Origin: Antedon mediterranea
Taxonomy: Eukaryota; Echinodermata; Crinoidea; Comatulida; Antedonidae
Direction of reading: 5' to 3'
Length of the DNA: 64,000 nt
Assembly: GCF_964355755.1 (NCBI RefSeq)
Contig: NC_092670.1
Location: 29,563,795 to 29,627,794, forward strand
Shown: piece after piece, positions 25,928 to 36,122 of the stretch
How the letters are laid out: every line of letters starts with the position of its first letter
Position numbering within the stretch: position 1 is the stretch's first letter
Made by a program: the position numbers and the translations under genes
The notes under the pieces: generated by a model
Database searches by the model: none
What the model was told of the DNA's origin: nothing
Seen by the model: only the letters and a program-made list of their open reading frames with translations

Positions 25928-27252
25928 CTAGAGGGTGAGCTCGCTTCGCTCGCTCCCCCTCTAGGAAGTGTAGACGATGGTTCTCGGAATGATAATGTTC
26001 TCCTTATACATTTTCTGTCGGTTACCATTATTGAAAATGCTTGACATTCGTAAAACTGAACTACTTTGTTTCACAGTGTTTTAGATGATTAATAACATTT
26101 TAAAGTATAGTTTTTATTGTTTGGTAGGGCCCTTTGGGGAGGCGGAGGTCATTTGAGGGAGGTGCTTATTCGAGGGATATATGTTAAATTTTTTAGTTCT
26201 AATAATATGGTAACATTTATAATCAAATGAAATCCTCTCATAGATATGCAAAGTGGTAAAAAAGAATAACAAATGCTTGGTAAATTGCAGATACCAGTGC
26301 GGTGAATTCTACTACAAATAGTATAATTGTGTTATTATAAATATGTGGATGGACGTTTATTAGATAGTTGGGTTGTGTGTGTGTGGGGGGGGGGGGGGGT
26401 TATTATTCAAAGTGATGTTTTATTGGAGAGGCGTTTATTCAAATAAATACCATCCTAATAATTATTAATACATTATTTAATTTAATCATCTTTTGAAACT
26501 AACGGCCGTGCCAGAGTGGGCCCAAGAAAGAAGACATCACGGCTTGCAACATGGGCAGACATCTCGGTCCTAACGGGACACAGGAAGATAGCCTACAGTT
26601 ATTCCTGCAAGCTTACTCAATAAAATTCAGCTATCGGGATTTCACTCGAAAAATGTCTTATCAAATCTCCCTATGTAATTTTATAATACTATTCCCCACA
26701 ATATATTCTGATTCTTTATGGCGTATATTTAATTTGATCTTTATTAATTTGCAGTATAATTCCTATTATTTAACTACTGTACCTTCACACACGTGTGGTA
26801 TGTTTTAAAATAAACAAAAAACTGAAATGGCTATGATTAATGGCCAATTTTTTTTTCGTCTTCCAAAGGGACACTGTATTGATTGATGGAAAGTGCCTGT
26901 TTCCAGTCACCTTTAGGGTCAAATCTATTATTTTAACTGCTCCCTTGTGTATAAAAGAGAGAAAATATTTGAAACTAAGGTGAACTTATCTTAAACCCGG
27001 AAATTACTTTGACCGGGAAGAATTGAAATTGAGAGGAAAATCCAATGTTGAAATCATAAATGTTGTTAAAAAACTCTTTATAATATCTTCCTAAGATATA
27101 AATATGGAACAATAGCGTCGGCGTGCACACTAATGTTATCAAATCTACGTTTCGCGGTACATCTCGGATAGATAAGGTAGGTATCCAAGGCGGAGATTTG
27201 TAGAGAAGTTTTTGCATTGTGCTCGCCTATGTCAGAATTAACCATAATTTAT
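25928..27252 (-). repeat. 1.35 kb dispersed repeat, copy 2 (inverted)
   Basis: Reverse-complement copy of 7800-9142, beginning with the same terminal palindrome (25928-25964). It differs by many substitutions, a TG/G run at about 26370-26399, and small indels. In this copy the partly conserved reading on the minus strand (27217 to 26975, 80 codons) stays open, with a WIPTLSI-DVP-NVDLITLV pattern shared with copy 1. Whether this reflects former coding or just shared descent is open. Confidence 0.7.
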
Positions 27253-27959
27253 ATATAGATGTGCATATTAATATGCGTAATGTAGGTTGTATACTGTTAT
27301 GTACGTATAGATTTAAAAAAAAATGTAAGTCAAAACAGCAAAATCTGATATACACGAGGCCCTCAAAATGAGACAAAATGACATACACAAATTGTACTAA
27401 CACCAGTTATACACTAAGATAATGGTTAAGGTAATCATCTCTAATGTGAACAGTTTTTAGACACATAACTAATGAAATATGTGGGTGTGGATAGGCTATT
27501 AAACTGTTGACGATGAAGTGGAATCATATTAGGAATTTTTATTTTCTTATTGGTACGGCGTTTGTTTAACATAAACCTACAGGAAAACTAAGTAATGTGA
27601 AAATGATGCACAAGTTAAATATTAACCAATTCAATTGAACGTGCATGTTTAATTTAATAGCAATCTTCAATACATTTTAATTAAATAGTATTGTCTCTTC
27701 CGTCATCTCGAGTAAACACATTTTATCTTTGTACCAAGATAAACTAATAGTATGTTTGGGTAAGTATACTAAGTATAGTATTTGGTTACATTGACCGTTA
27801 TTTTCTAAAGCGTACTCTGCATTGTTAGGAGGCTTATATTTGTTTAGGTGTAGTTAATGGCTTTGGTATAGATTACAAAACAGCAGAAACGTTCGTATGA
27901 TGTTTATTTATAATACCTAAAAATAGAATTGAATAATATAATGTTTGTCTTTTCTTCAG
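27253..27959. other. Upstream region of the 28 kb open frame
   Basis: AT-rich, with no named element. A pyrimidine-rich tract ending TTTTCTTCAG at about 27959 looks like a splice acceptor just before the long open frame. Confidence 0.35.
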
Positions 27960-28006
27960 TAGGTATCCTTAGTGGTTCATCTGCCTAGGGCCTACCAGTA
28001 CTAGAG

Positions 28007-29140
28007 ATGCTTCATTGTCTTGACAACAGCAAACAAACTAATTCAGAGGGCGGTGTTCTGTGGTCACGAAGTGATGTTCTATCAGGGCCTCGAGAAAGAA
28101 TTCTTTTCAGAAAACAACAATTAAAACACAGATCTGCGCACTCGAGCAAACAAAACGAGGTCGATATTGGTGAACGTTCATCATATAGACAATTGCACAG
28201 TGCAAGGAAATCATTACCGTTAGTCGATTCAGAATCTATACTCGACATTCCAAAACGATCACATTCAGCCCCTTACACTAACAGAGATACGTATGTGGAT
28301 ATATGGGAACTCGTTGGTCTTGGTCAGACAATGTTGGCCTTTGATAACACAGAGAAACTTTTAAATCGGCATTCAAAGCGTCGAAGTAAGATAATGGGGC
28401 AAACTAAACAATCGAGTGAAGCACAAGAAGTAATATACGAACTGAGACCCGACTCAACAGTTTCAAACACAAATTACTTACAAGATCACAATTTGCAACA
28501 GATTGACGAGGACCGTATTGAGGCGATACAATGTGATAGAAAACATAACCAAAATGATGATAATACGTCCTTACAATGCAAGTTCGACATAAATACAGCT
28601 TTAGAGAAAACAATAGTAGAAGATTGTACACCTCAAGGATATAATGACAGGCCTAACAGCGATCAAATGGAAAAAGTAAATGTACAAGAACAAAATGGAA
28701 TAAAAACAAAACGAAGAAAAAAACAACGAAAATACGATGTGAAATTAAGGAATAACCATACAAACAACGGGAAAAGAACTAGAAATTCTTCGCGTATTTC
28801 AACGAAGAAAGCAAGCCAGCATCGGGCCCCAAGAATAGATATACACACACACAAATGCCCACAGACTAAAATAACAGAAGAAAATGAATTTATTGGAAAC
28901 AAATTCAAGAAAAATCCTGCCGATAAGGAAATATCAGCTTTGCCTTTCGTTAAGCCAGAGCGATTGGTACGTGAAAAATCATTCCAATTAACATATCCTG
29001 GATATGATGTTCGTTTTAAGGAACCGATTTTAACACGAGAACCAACAATTACGGCAATTGATAAGCAAACACAGAAAGAAATAAGGGATTCGTCAGTTGA
29101 AAAATGTCGAATGTGGTTAAAAGGCTGGGAAATTAATTAA
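28007..29140 (+). CDS. Hypothetical 377 aa basic, disordered protein (possible host gene exon)
   Basis: The only long open frame not attributable to a transposon. In this AT-rich window chance frames rarely pass 100 codons, so 377 codons is strong evidence of coding. An in-frame TAG at 27986-27988 means translation starts at the ATG at 28007 or the exon begins at an acceptor (TTTTCTTCAG at 27959, or the TAG at 27988). The protein is rich in Lys, Arg, Ser, Asn and Gln with few hydrophobic runs. A basic cluster near residues 226-245 (KTKRRKKQRKYDVKLR) could be a nuclear localisation signal. The more conserved-looking parts are DIWELVGLGQTMLAF (about residue 98) and the C-terminus ending WLKGWEIN. 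I do not recognise the family. It may be the last coding exon of a multi-exon gene or a single-exon gene. Confidence 0.55.
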   Translation: MLHCLDNSKQTNSEGGVLWSRSDVLSGPRERILFRKQQLKHRSAHSSKQNEVDIGERSSYRQLHSARKSLPLVDSESILDIPKRSHSAPYTNRDTYVDIWELVGLGQTMLAFDNTEKLLNRHSKRRSKIMGQTKQSSEAQEVIYELRPDSTVSNTNYLQDHNLQQIDEDRIEAIQCDRKHNQNDDNTSLQCKFDINTALEKTIVEDCTPQGYNDRPNSDQMEKVNVQEQNGIKTKRRKKQRKYDVKLRNNHTNNGKRTRNSSRISTKKASQHRAPRIDIHTHKCPQTKITEENEFIGNKFKKNPADKEISALPFVKPERLVREKSFQLTYPGYDVRFKEPILTREPTITAIDKQTQKEIRDSSVEKCRMWLKGWEIN

Positions 29141-30446
29141 TGGAAAATACCCGAACGTTTTGTCAAAACATTTATCTAGCATAGGCTAGGCATACCGTTA
29201 CTGTGTATTAGCCAATGGACCTAGTGTCTCATTCAATATGGAGTGTCCCAATTTTGTTTCGGTTTTCGTTTAGGATAGGGACAATAATTAATAAGATGAA
29301 ATAATTTGTGTCTTTTGTTTTTGTTTTAACATGTATAAATGATGATAAAATTAGTTTCACAAATGATGATTATAAATTGAGGTTGATAGATAAAATTTAT
29401 GAATTGTTATATATATGTTCATTCGGGATTAGGAAGTTACTGGATGGAAACAATAGCCCTAATATGTAATTTAATAGAATTTGATTCACTTAAAGATATA
29501 TTAACAAACAGAAAAAAAACAAAACTATAGGCCAATGAATAGTTCAATATCGTATTATGGATATTAATTCCATATTTTAAACATAATATAATAGATTTAG
29601 AATAAAAAGTATATAGTAAATAATTTGAAGTTTATATTTCATTTATCTTATAATTCTCAACATATCATTATGGTTATAGCATTAAAATAAATAAACATAT
29701 TAGGTTGTAAATAATATTATCGATGATAAAAACAAATTGACTATCAATAAAATAATTGTATTTTGACATTATTTTATACATATGTATTATTAATTTATAT
29801 TGTGTTTTGCATTACACCATTGTTTGCAGCGAGACATCACTGCGAATGCATAAATTATAAGAACGAATATGATATTACAGTAATTATAATAGTACCCGTA
29901 ATAGTATATCGCATACTATGTTATTATGTTAATGTTAATATTTATATAGCGCGTTCTACAAACAATGTCGTCTCAATGCGTTAGAGAAGCGGTGGAAACA
30001 TAATAAACCAGGAAATAGCCTAACTAACCAAACCGTTTTGGACAAGAAAACAGAACAGAACAAGAATATTTCTTACAAAAAACGCTGCTCGCTTATTGTT
30101 AATGCTAAGGTCAAGTCTGGGGGTCACTTCATCACGCCTAGATACTTCAAGTATCCTATTACAAACAAAAACTTCAATGGACTGTTTTGATAATAATTCA
30201 ATGATTATCTGACAGTGAATTATAGTAATATCATGGGACTCATAAATACCAGAAATGCTTTGGGATTTGTCATTAGACTCTTTTCCCAGCCGTTTTTTGG
30301 ATTCAACAGGTGGTACCTATAAATTATAGTCGAGTTTCCATTTTAACAAAAATGTCAAAGTGTAGTACTATACTGCTGCTTGATTTCATCTAATGAATGA
30401 GTCATCTCGTGTGACGTAGCGGGCTAAAGCAGCAGCGTGAAAAAGT
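29141..30446. other. 3' flank of the hypothetical gene with SINE-like debris
   Basis: AATAAA-type signals occur at several points (for example about 29686 and 29748). The block around 29935-29960 (ATATTTATATAGCGCG) and the related AAGCGCTTTACACA at about 30520 resemble a common interspersed repeat. The stretch 30275-30440 is related to 59065-59230. Confidence 0.35.
30275..30440 (+). repeat. Dispersed repeat family, copy 1
   Basis: Shares with 59065-59230, in order: CTCTTTTCCCAG, CTATAAATTATAGTCGAGTTT, CTGCTGCTTG, AATGAGT and GACGTAGC-GGCTA, ending with GCAGCG. Both copies end close to a run of low-complexity or repeat sequence. No coding capacity. Confidence 0.65.
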
Positions 30447-30481
30447 AGTAGTAGTAGTAGTAGTAATAGTAGTAGTAGTAG
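30447..30481. repeat. AGT microsatellite
   Basis: About 11 trinucleotide units with one interruption, immediately after the dispersed repeat. Confidence 0.9.
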
Positions 30482-30710
30482 TTTTATAGGCCTATAGCCT
30501 AGCGCCTAATATAATGTTTCTAAGCGCTTTACACACAAAAATGATCCATATACAATATCCTAAAATAACCAAAAAGCAGAGGAAGCATTTAAACCGCTCC
30601 GTTCTCCAGCACTTTGAATCTCCCATGAGAGCTCGACTAAACAAGTGAAAGCTCGCCTTACAAACAATAACAAGGATATAAAATGTATATGAACAAAGAC
30701 GGAGCATTGA

Positions 30711-31775
30711 ATAGGTGGTTTTTAATTAAAGTTGAAAACAATTGGTAACAGTGGCCTATATCTCAATTGTTAGCACACAACATACTGTGTAAAGAGACAA
30801 ATACCAGGATTTGAAACTATATTATTATAAGTGTAATGGGAAGGAAAATCAATACAAATAAATCAAAGAGTCCTTAATAAAAATGATTGTGGATTAAAGA
30901 CACTGGAAAGCATTTCAGTACACCAATTACAAGTTTTATATTGTATAAAGAAAAATATCACATTACTGTATAACTCGCTTTCAATCCCTACAAGTCTAAT
31001 ACGTGGTCGTGAGGAGCAATTACTGTGACAGTTGTCACATAGTGGGTGTGTGATGATGCTGCATCTAATTATATTTGTTTTACCGATGATAAGTCATAGA
31101 TCCATATTCATTCACGGACCAAATATTGGGAACGCGCTCTATAAAACTAATAAATTAAAATCCCAATACTATCTGTTAAAATAGAAACTAAAGAAACGAT
31201 ATTGAGTAAGCATACATACTAAAAAAGAGGGGGGAAAATAAACAAATACATTAAACAAAAAATATTGTGTAATAATTACGTTATTTTCAATCATAAGCAC
31301 GCTGTATTTACACGGACAGACTAAAAGTATTGCTATAATTAAAAAGTAAACTTAAATGACTTGAATTCAGTCAAATTGTATTGTATTTGGAACACAAATA
31401 AGTAGGCCTACTGTGTTACTGTAGCATGACTGGCATATTTCGGGGTACTCTTGGTTGACGGAAGTTATTGATTGATTTCACAAAACGAAGGGAAAAAGAA
31501 ATACAAAAGGGTCTATTGATTGTTTGCTGTACGCTCTCGAAGGTTATACAATACTTATAGAGCGAGTGGACGATTGTTTGACCGACGTATAGACTATTGC
31601 ATTGTTGTAAAGGTCGGAAATAAATATTAATTTGAAATTTTAAAACTCATATAAGCATATCTAGTCAGCAACATCATGCAATATAACTAACTTCATACTC
31701 GTTCTTGTTAACCGCCAACTTAGTACTATTTGCCTATTTACACTGTAGCAATCACTCCCAGGTAAGATAATCGCA
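30711..31775. other. Left flank of the giant transposon, nothing recognised
   Basis: AT-rich. A perfect GTGACAGTTGTCAC palindrome occurs at about 31026. No gene or terminal repeat is supported. Confidence 0.35.
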
Positions 31776-31990
31776 TACTCTCTTAATATAAACGAGTGAT
31801 ATTTCCACTCCAAATTTACCACTCATTCAAGAGTGAACATCAGTTCACTCTTGAATGAGTGGTAGCCTAATCCACTCCAATTTGAGCGACTGCCATAATT
31901 ATTAAGCATAAAACGTACCACTCCTTCAACGAGTGTGCATGTATTCCCGCTCGAACTGTAAACACCCACCACTCGACTCCGGGAGTGAAA
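31776..31990. repeat. Left terminal and subterminal palindrome array
   Basis: Begins TACTCTCTTAATATAAACGA and then carries CACTC/GAGTG words at intervals of about 10-40 bp. A near-perfect inverted pair at 31820-31865 (ACCACTCATTCAAGAGTGAA and its complement) could form a hairpin. It mirrors the right array at 49957-50242. Confidence 0.75.
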
Positions 31991-32092
31991 ACTTTTGATC
32001 GAGGCAGCCAATCAAATGCAAGCATTTCATAACTTTTCATCGTCTTCACGCGCGCCCGCGGGTCAGCCGATTGACTGTTTCTCTCTCGCCCT

Positions 32093-32275
32093 CCGGCGCA
32101 TTTCTATTCGGCCCATTTACCATTACGTTCGGATCTTTCAGCATTCGGCTCTTTTTTATTCGGCCCATTTACCATTACGTTCGGCTCTTTTTTATTCGGC
32201 CCTTTTTTATTCGGCTCTTTCTGTATTACGTTCGGCTCGTTTTAAATCGGCCATTTTTTATACGGCGCAATTAAA
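32093..32275. repeat. Array of TCGGC-containing short repeats
   Basis: TTATTCGGCYCWTTT-like words recur about nine times, with ATTTACCATTACGTTCGG repeated at larger spacing (about 55 bp). CpG-bearing words are unusual in this AT-rich window. The array lies between the left terminal array and the first exon at 32360, where a promoter or protein-binding site would be expected. Confidence 0.65.
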
Positions 32276-32359
32276 TTCTAACCTTTGACATGGGGTCAAA
32301 TGGAAGAAAATCAACGGCTGGAAATGAGTCTATGAAAAGTTTACAAACATTTCATCATC

Positions 32360-34252
32360 ATGGCGCCAACTATGAGTAGCCAATCGATTAAAGATGTGTT
32401 GAATAACCTAAATTTAAGTCATCTTTTAACAAATTCTGAGAGAGAAAGGGTAAATTATAATTATTAAATGTTAGTCTGACACTAGGTCTAAGCTAGGCCT
32501 AGGCTAGTAAAATATCCTGATAACCCACGTCACACAGTAGTAACACACACAAAACAGTAGATACACGTGATGATACAGAAAAACTAATGAGATGCAATCT
32601 AAACAGTCATGGCAATTTTATGGAGATTGACCCTAGCTAGACTTGTTAGTTTGTTAATATAAAGTATGCCTAATAATAATTACTATAATAATTACTATAA
32701 TAATAACTATAGTTAATACTTAGTAGGCAGCCCTAGTTTCTAGTTCCAGGCTAGGCCTAGTACTGTAGTAGTACTAACCAGGGCCGCCTACCATAAGTAC
32801 TAACAGTCTAATATAGAAGAGGCCTACCTAGGCTAGGCATATAATATTTTTTACTAGGCCTAGCCTATGCCCTATACTAGGCCTAGGCCCTAGTTAATAA
32901 TTATTAATTACTGTATATTGATTTGGCTTATTTATTTTATTTATAAAAAATTTAAAAAAATTTAAAATTTTTAATGTACAGTATTTTGTCTTCAAATAAA
33001 TTTCCTTACAAATTTATTTGGTATAGTTATCCTAAATATAAAATGTAGTCAGTACACTATTGAATTTATTGCAACTTTAATTGTTACCATGGTTACTCCT
33101 AGTTTTGACCTGGAGTACCACACTGTATTATCATTAAGGCACTTGTTTGGATTTGGACATTCCAATGCATTGACTTAATTTGTACATTGTACAGTATAAA
33201 GTATTAGTAATACAGTAGCATTCACTGAGAGAAGTCCACAAGCTTTTATATGCTTTTCGTTTACAAGTTTCATTTCTTTTTATATCTTTGACGTGCCTCT
33301 ATTTGAGAATCACAGTGTGTGAGTACATGTTAATTTATGATTGTTATTTTAACTTTTAATTAGGCCATATATAGGTCCATATATACTATTTAATCAAGTT
33401 ACTACTTTATATAGTACTGGCTATATATGTACAGTATCTATTTTAATAATTACAGTCTACAATCTAGGACGATGATTTATTGTTAATTCATTCCTAGTCT
33501 TAATGCATATAAGGCATAATTTTACCATTGATGCCTAAACCTTTGTTGAAATGTTATAGCAATTAAAGATATTAATTAATTTAGGTTAGTATAGCAGTTA
33601 TATATGATTAGCATTTACGTTACCTTTTTTGCTTAAACAGCTAAATACAATGTTTGTACGCTGTATTGCTATTTTTAATGTAGTCTAGATAATGTTTTTC
33701 TTTGTAATCCTCCACAGTTTTACCAATATAATATACTACGATACGACGCATAATAAACGTTAGTAACGAAACTCTAACTATATGTACATCTAGTGTCTTA
33801 TTTGGTTATCTGGCTGTCTAGAAGACGCGACCGTTATCGAGGGCAGCACATACAGTATTGTTCACCCTGAAAAAAAAAAATTTCTTAATAATCTTACTTT
33901 TTGTTTAATAAATATGCAATTTTTTGTAATGTCACATAATTGATAGGCCTAGTTATCCACTATATAATAAAACTATATAAAATTAAGTTTAAAAAAAAAA
34001 GATATAATTAAGAAATAAGTGAATAATAATCTTTATATTTTTAATCTTTAAGTAGGAACAAAATAGGCCAATTCAAAGCCAAGCCCTGTATTTTTGCATG
34101 CAAGGTTGTTATAGTGTGTACAATTTCAGACTCTTATTATCATTTCAGATTACAAGATGAAGTTGGTGCTTTGACGGACGCACAGCTAACAAGTCTGGGG
34201 GTTGCAACTCTCGGAGACCGTCAGCGTCTACGAGCCAACTGTAGACAGACAG
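32360..34252 (+). pseudogene. SAM-domain accessory gene, exons 1-2
   Basis: Exon 1 (32360-32449) opens MAPTMSSQSIKDVLNNLNL and ends at a GTAAAT donor. Exon 2 (34149-34252) follows a TTTCAG acceptor and encodes LQDEVGALTDAQLTSLGV then TLGDRQRLR, the second half of a sterile alpha motif domain (LTDxxLxxLGV-x-GDRxRLR). It ends at GTATAAGT. The two exons make a good SAM domain in content but are out of phase by one base. The run GAAAGGG at the donor suggests a one-base insertion. Exon 2 joins exon 3 in matching phase. SAM domains mediate protein-protein contacts. Such SAM-bearing proteins recur in animal transposon-associated families, as far as I recall. Confidence 0.6.
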
Positions 34253-34429
34253 GTATAAGTCCTATAATTGCAATCTCTATGTACTTAACCCCTTTTTTAC
34301 CCCTTTTTCTTGACACCATGGCTATCCACACAATAAGTCGTAAATGGAATCCCCTAAAACCGTCCCTCCCTCCAAATGGTGAATGGTCAGGAAAGAAGAT
34401 GGAGCGTTATAAAAAAAAAGACAAAATTT

Positions 34430-34512
34430 AGGCATCGTTGGGTTTCGAACCTGGGACCATGAACACTAAAGGAGCATAATCAACCGTTCAGCCATCCAAT
34501 TGGCTTACGATG
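34430..34512 (-). repeat. tRNA-derived sequence (SINE head or degenerate tRNA)
   Basis: On the minus strand it contains an A-box-like TGGCTGAACGG and, about 40 bp on, a B-box-like GGTTCGAAACCC, the internal RNA polymerase III promoter layout. It lies inside an intron of the SAM gene. Acceptor-stem pairing is not evident, so a SINE-type or decayed tRNA is more likely than a working tRNA gene. Confidence 0.5.
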
Positions 34513-34784
34513 GAGCTATGTCATAACCGATTATTCTTTATCAAACTTCTATTGATGTATTCTGCCTTATTTACTTGTGAACATATCCTTTTGATCTTGT
34601 TCATTTTAAAACTTATTTTGATGACCATCGACACATGTTATCCTTCATGACCTTTGTTTTCATGTGTTTTTTTGTATTAATTTAGCAATTTACAGTATGA
34701 ATTTTGTGTGTGTGTGTAACGATCAATTTTGTATTATTGGCTTCAAATACTGTTATCTATTTACTTATTTCTGTTTTTTAATAG

Positions 34785-34831
34785 GATCCATTTTGTCCAG
34801 ATTTTTTCCAGTAGGCAAAACTAAGCCATAT

Positions 34832-34865
<34 letters not shown>

Positions 34866-36122
34866 CATCATGGACAAGGAAGGTGGTTTGCCTGGCTGAG
34901 CCAGATACAGATGCAACACCTAAAGCATGTAGAAAGCAGATGCTGGCAGAGGCCGGACTGCGATTTTTTTTTTCGTACATAAGTTGGGGACCCCCTCATG
35001 AAACGTCACAAAATAAACATGAATAATTCATCAGTTAAATTTTCTTGTTCCGTGTGCACCCAAGCGTATAGCAACAAGAAGTGATTACACAAGTGCGGTA
35101 CAATTCTAGGCCTATCTCCGCTGTTGAAGAATTTGTGTGGATTGTCGAAATAATCGGCCTTTAGTTTATGGTGTTTTTAATATAATTTATTACTAAAGAA
35201 TTACGTGTTAAAATTATAGTTTCTATTAATACTATTAGGCCTAATTATTAGTCTCTAAACCCATGTCTATTCTAGTAGTAGTAGCTGTGTGGATGTGTGT
35301 GACGTGTGTGTGTGTTAGGTATGACCAAAGATAGTTACACTATCTTTGGTATGACACAATCCGAGTAATAAGTCAGAAAAATTAAACAATAAACATTACA
35401 CAAAAATACATTTTTATTCTCGTGGGTCAAATCTTCCCATCTCATGTGTTCATCATATACGCGCATTTTTAAAGTTCCTTTGAGTACATGCATATTGTTT
35501 GATAATAAAATAGCAGAATTAAAAAATACAGTACACAAATTATACACATTCTTTATTCTTGTGGGTCTAAGCTTTCTTTGGGCTATGTCCAATGAATTAC
35601 TACTTAGTTTAATGTCTTGTCGTACTTGCTTGCCTAGCTGTCGATTAGCCTCGACTCGACACATTTTGTGTGAAGAAGAGTGCGCGAAGGCAATCACGTG
35701 AATTGACTTATAATCCTAGGCCTACTGTAGAAAGTATCGTATCGCAGTTGTGTAATCACTTCTTGTTGCTATACGCTTGGGTGCATACGGAACAACAAAT
35801 TTAACTGATGAATTATTCATGTTTATTTTGTGACGTTTCATGAAGGGGTCCCCAACTTATGTACGAAAAAAAAAATCGCGGCCGGACTTGGGGGAAAAAA
35901 ATGTTACCGTGCCTGATATAAATGCAACCCCGGAAGAATTCGAAACAGTTTTATTCACCAGCTTCCCCAAGCTGAAAAATGCAGGAGGATTTGAAATCAT
36001 GCTCTGCTTTTGGATTGAGAGAAAACTTTTACCTCTGAAGGGAAGTTATACCCGTTTAAACATCAGAGATAAGTTAGGGCAAGGCCGAATTTACTTACGG
36101 CCAATTCAAAATGCCTTATATG
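34785..36122 (+). pseudogene. Accessory gene exons 3-4 (E3-ligase-like family N-region), split by a MULE-like insert
   Basis: Exon 3 starts after TTTTTTAATAG at 34785 and joins exon 2 in phase. It encodes GSILSRFFPVGKTKPYA, an A-run (about 34832-34861) read as poly-Lys, then SSWTRKVVCLAEPDTDATP and EAGL at 34959. After the 920 bp insert the coding sense continues at 35889 with VTVPDINATPEEFETVLF, TSFPKLKNAGGFE and RIYLRPIQNAL, up to a perfect GTAAGT donor at 36123. The WTRxxVCL / LFxxFPKLxxAGGFE / IRPIQ order matches, from memory, the N-terminal region of transposon-linked G2/M E3-ligase-like proteins of fish and invertebrates. Excision of the insert would still leave a one-base frame error. 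No HECT domain follows here. Confidence 0.6.
34960..35879. mobile_element. MULE-like non-autonomous element with 9 bp target duplication
   Basis: GGCCGGACT occurs exactly at 34951-34959 and 35880-35888. Between them is a 920 bp element with GCGATTTTTTT...AAAAAAATCGC ends and about 150 bp inverted repeats (34960-35115 and 35725-35879) of very high identity. A 9 bp duplication plus long terminal repeats fits MuDR/MULE; Merlin is less likely by its ends. Inside is a perfect 12 bp-stem hairpin at about 35322-35350 and no transposase. High arm identity suggests a fairly recent insertion into exon sequence of the giant transposon. Confidence 0.85.

Noticed and set aside
31995-32288. Two overlapping open frames of 97 and 67 codons
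   Set aside because: They are translations of the TCGGC repeat array and show only periodic low-complexity residues.
34430-34512. Functional tRNA gene
   Set aside because: A and B boxes are present, but no acceptor or anticodon stem can be drawn. Kept only as tRNA-derived repeat.
35335-35701. Open frames of 120 and 85 codons inside the MULE-like element
   Set aside because: Opposite strands of the same non-coding interior, without a transposase motif.
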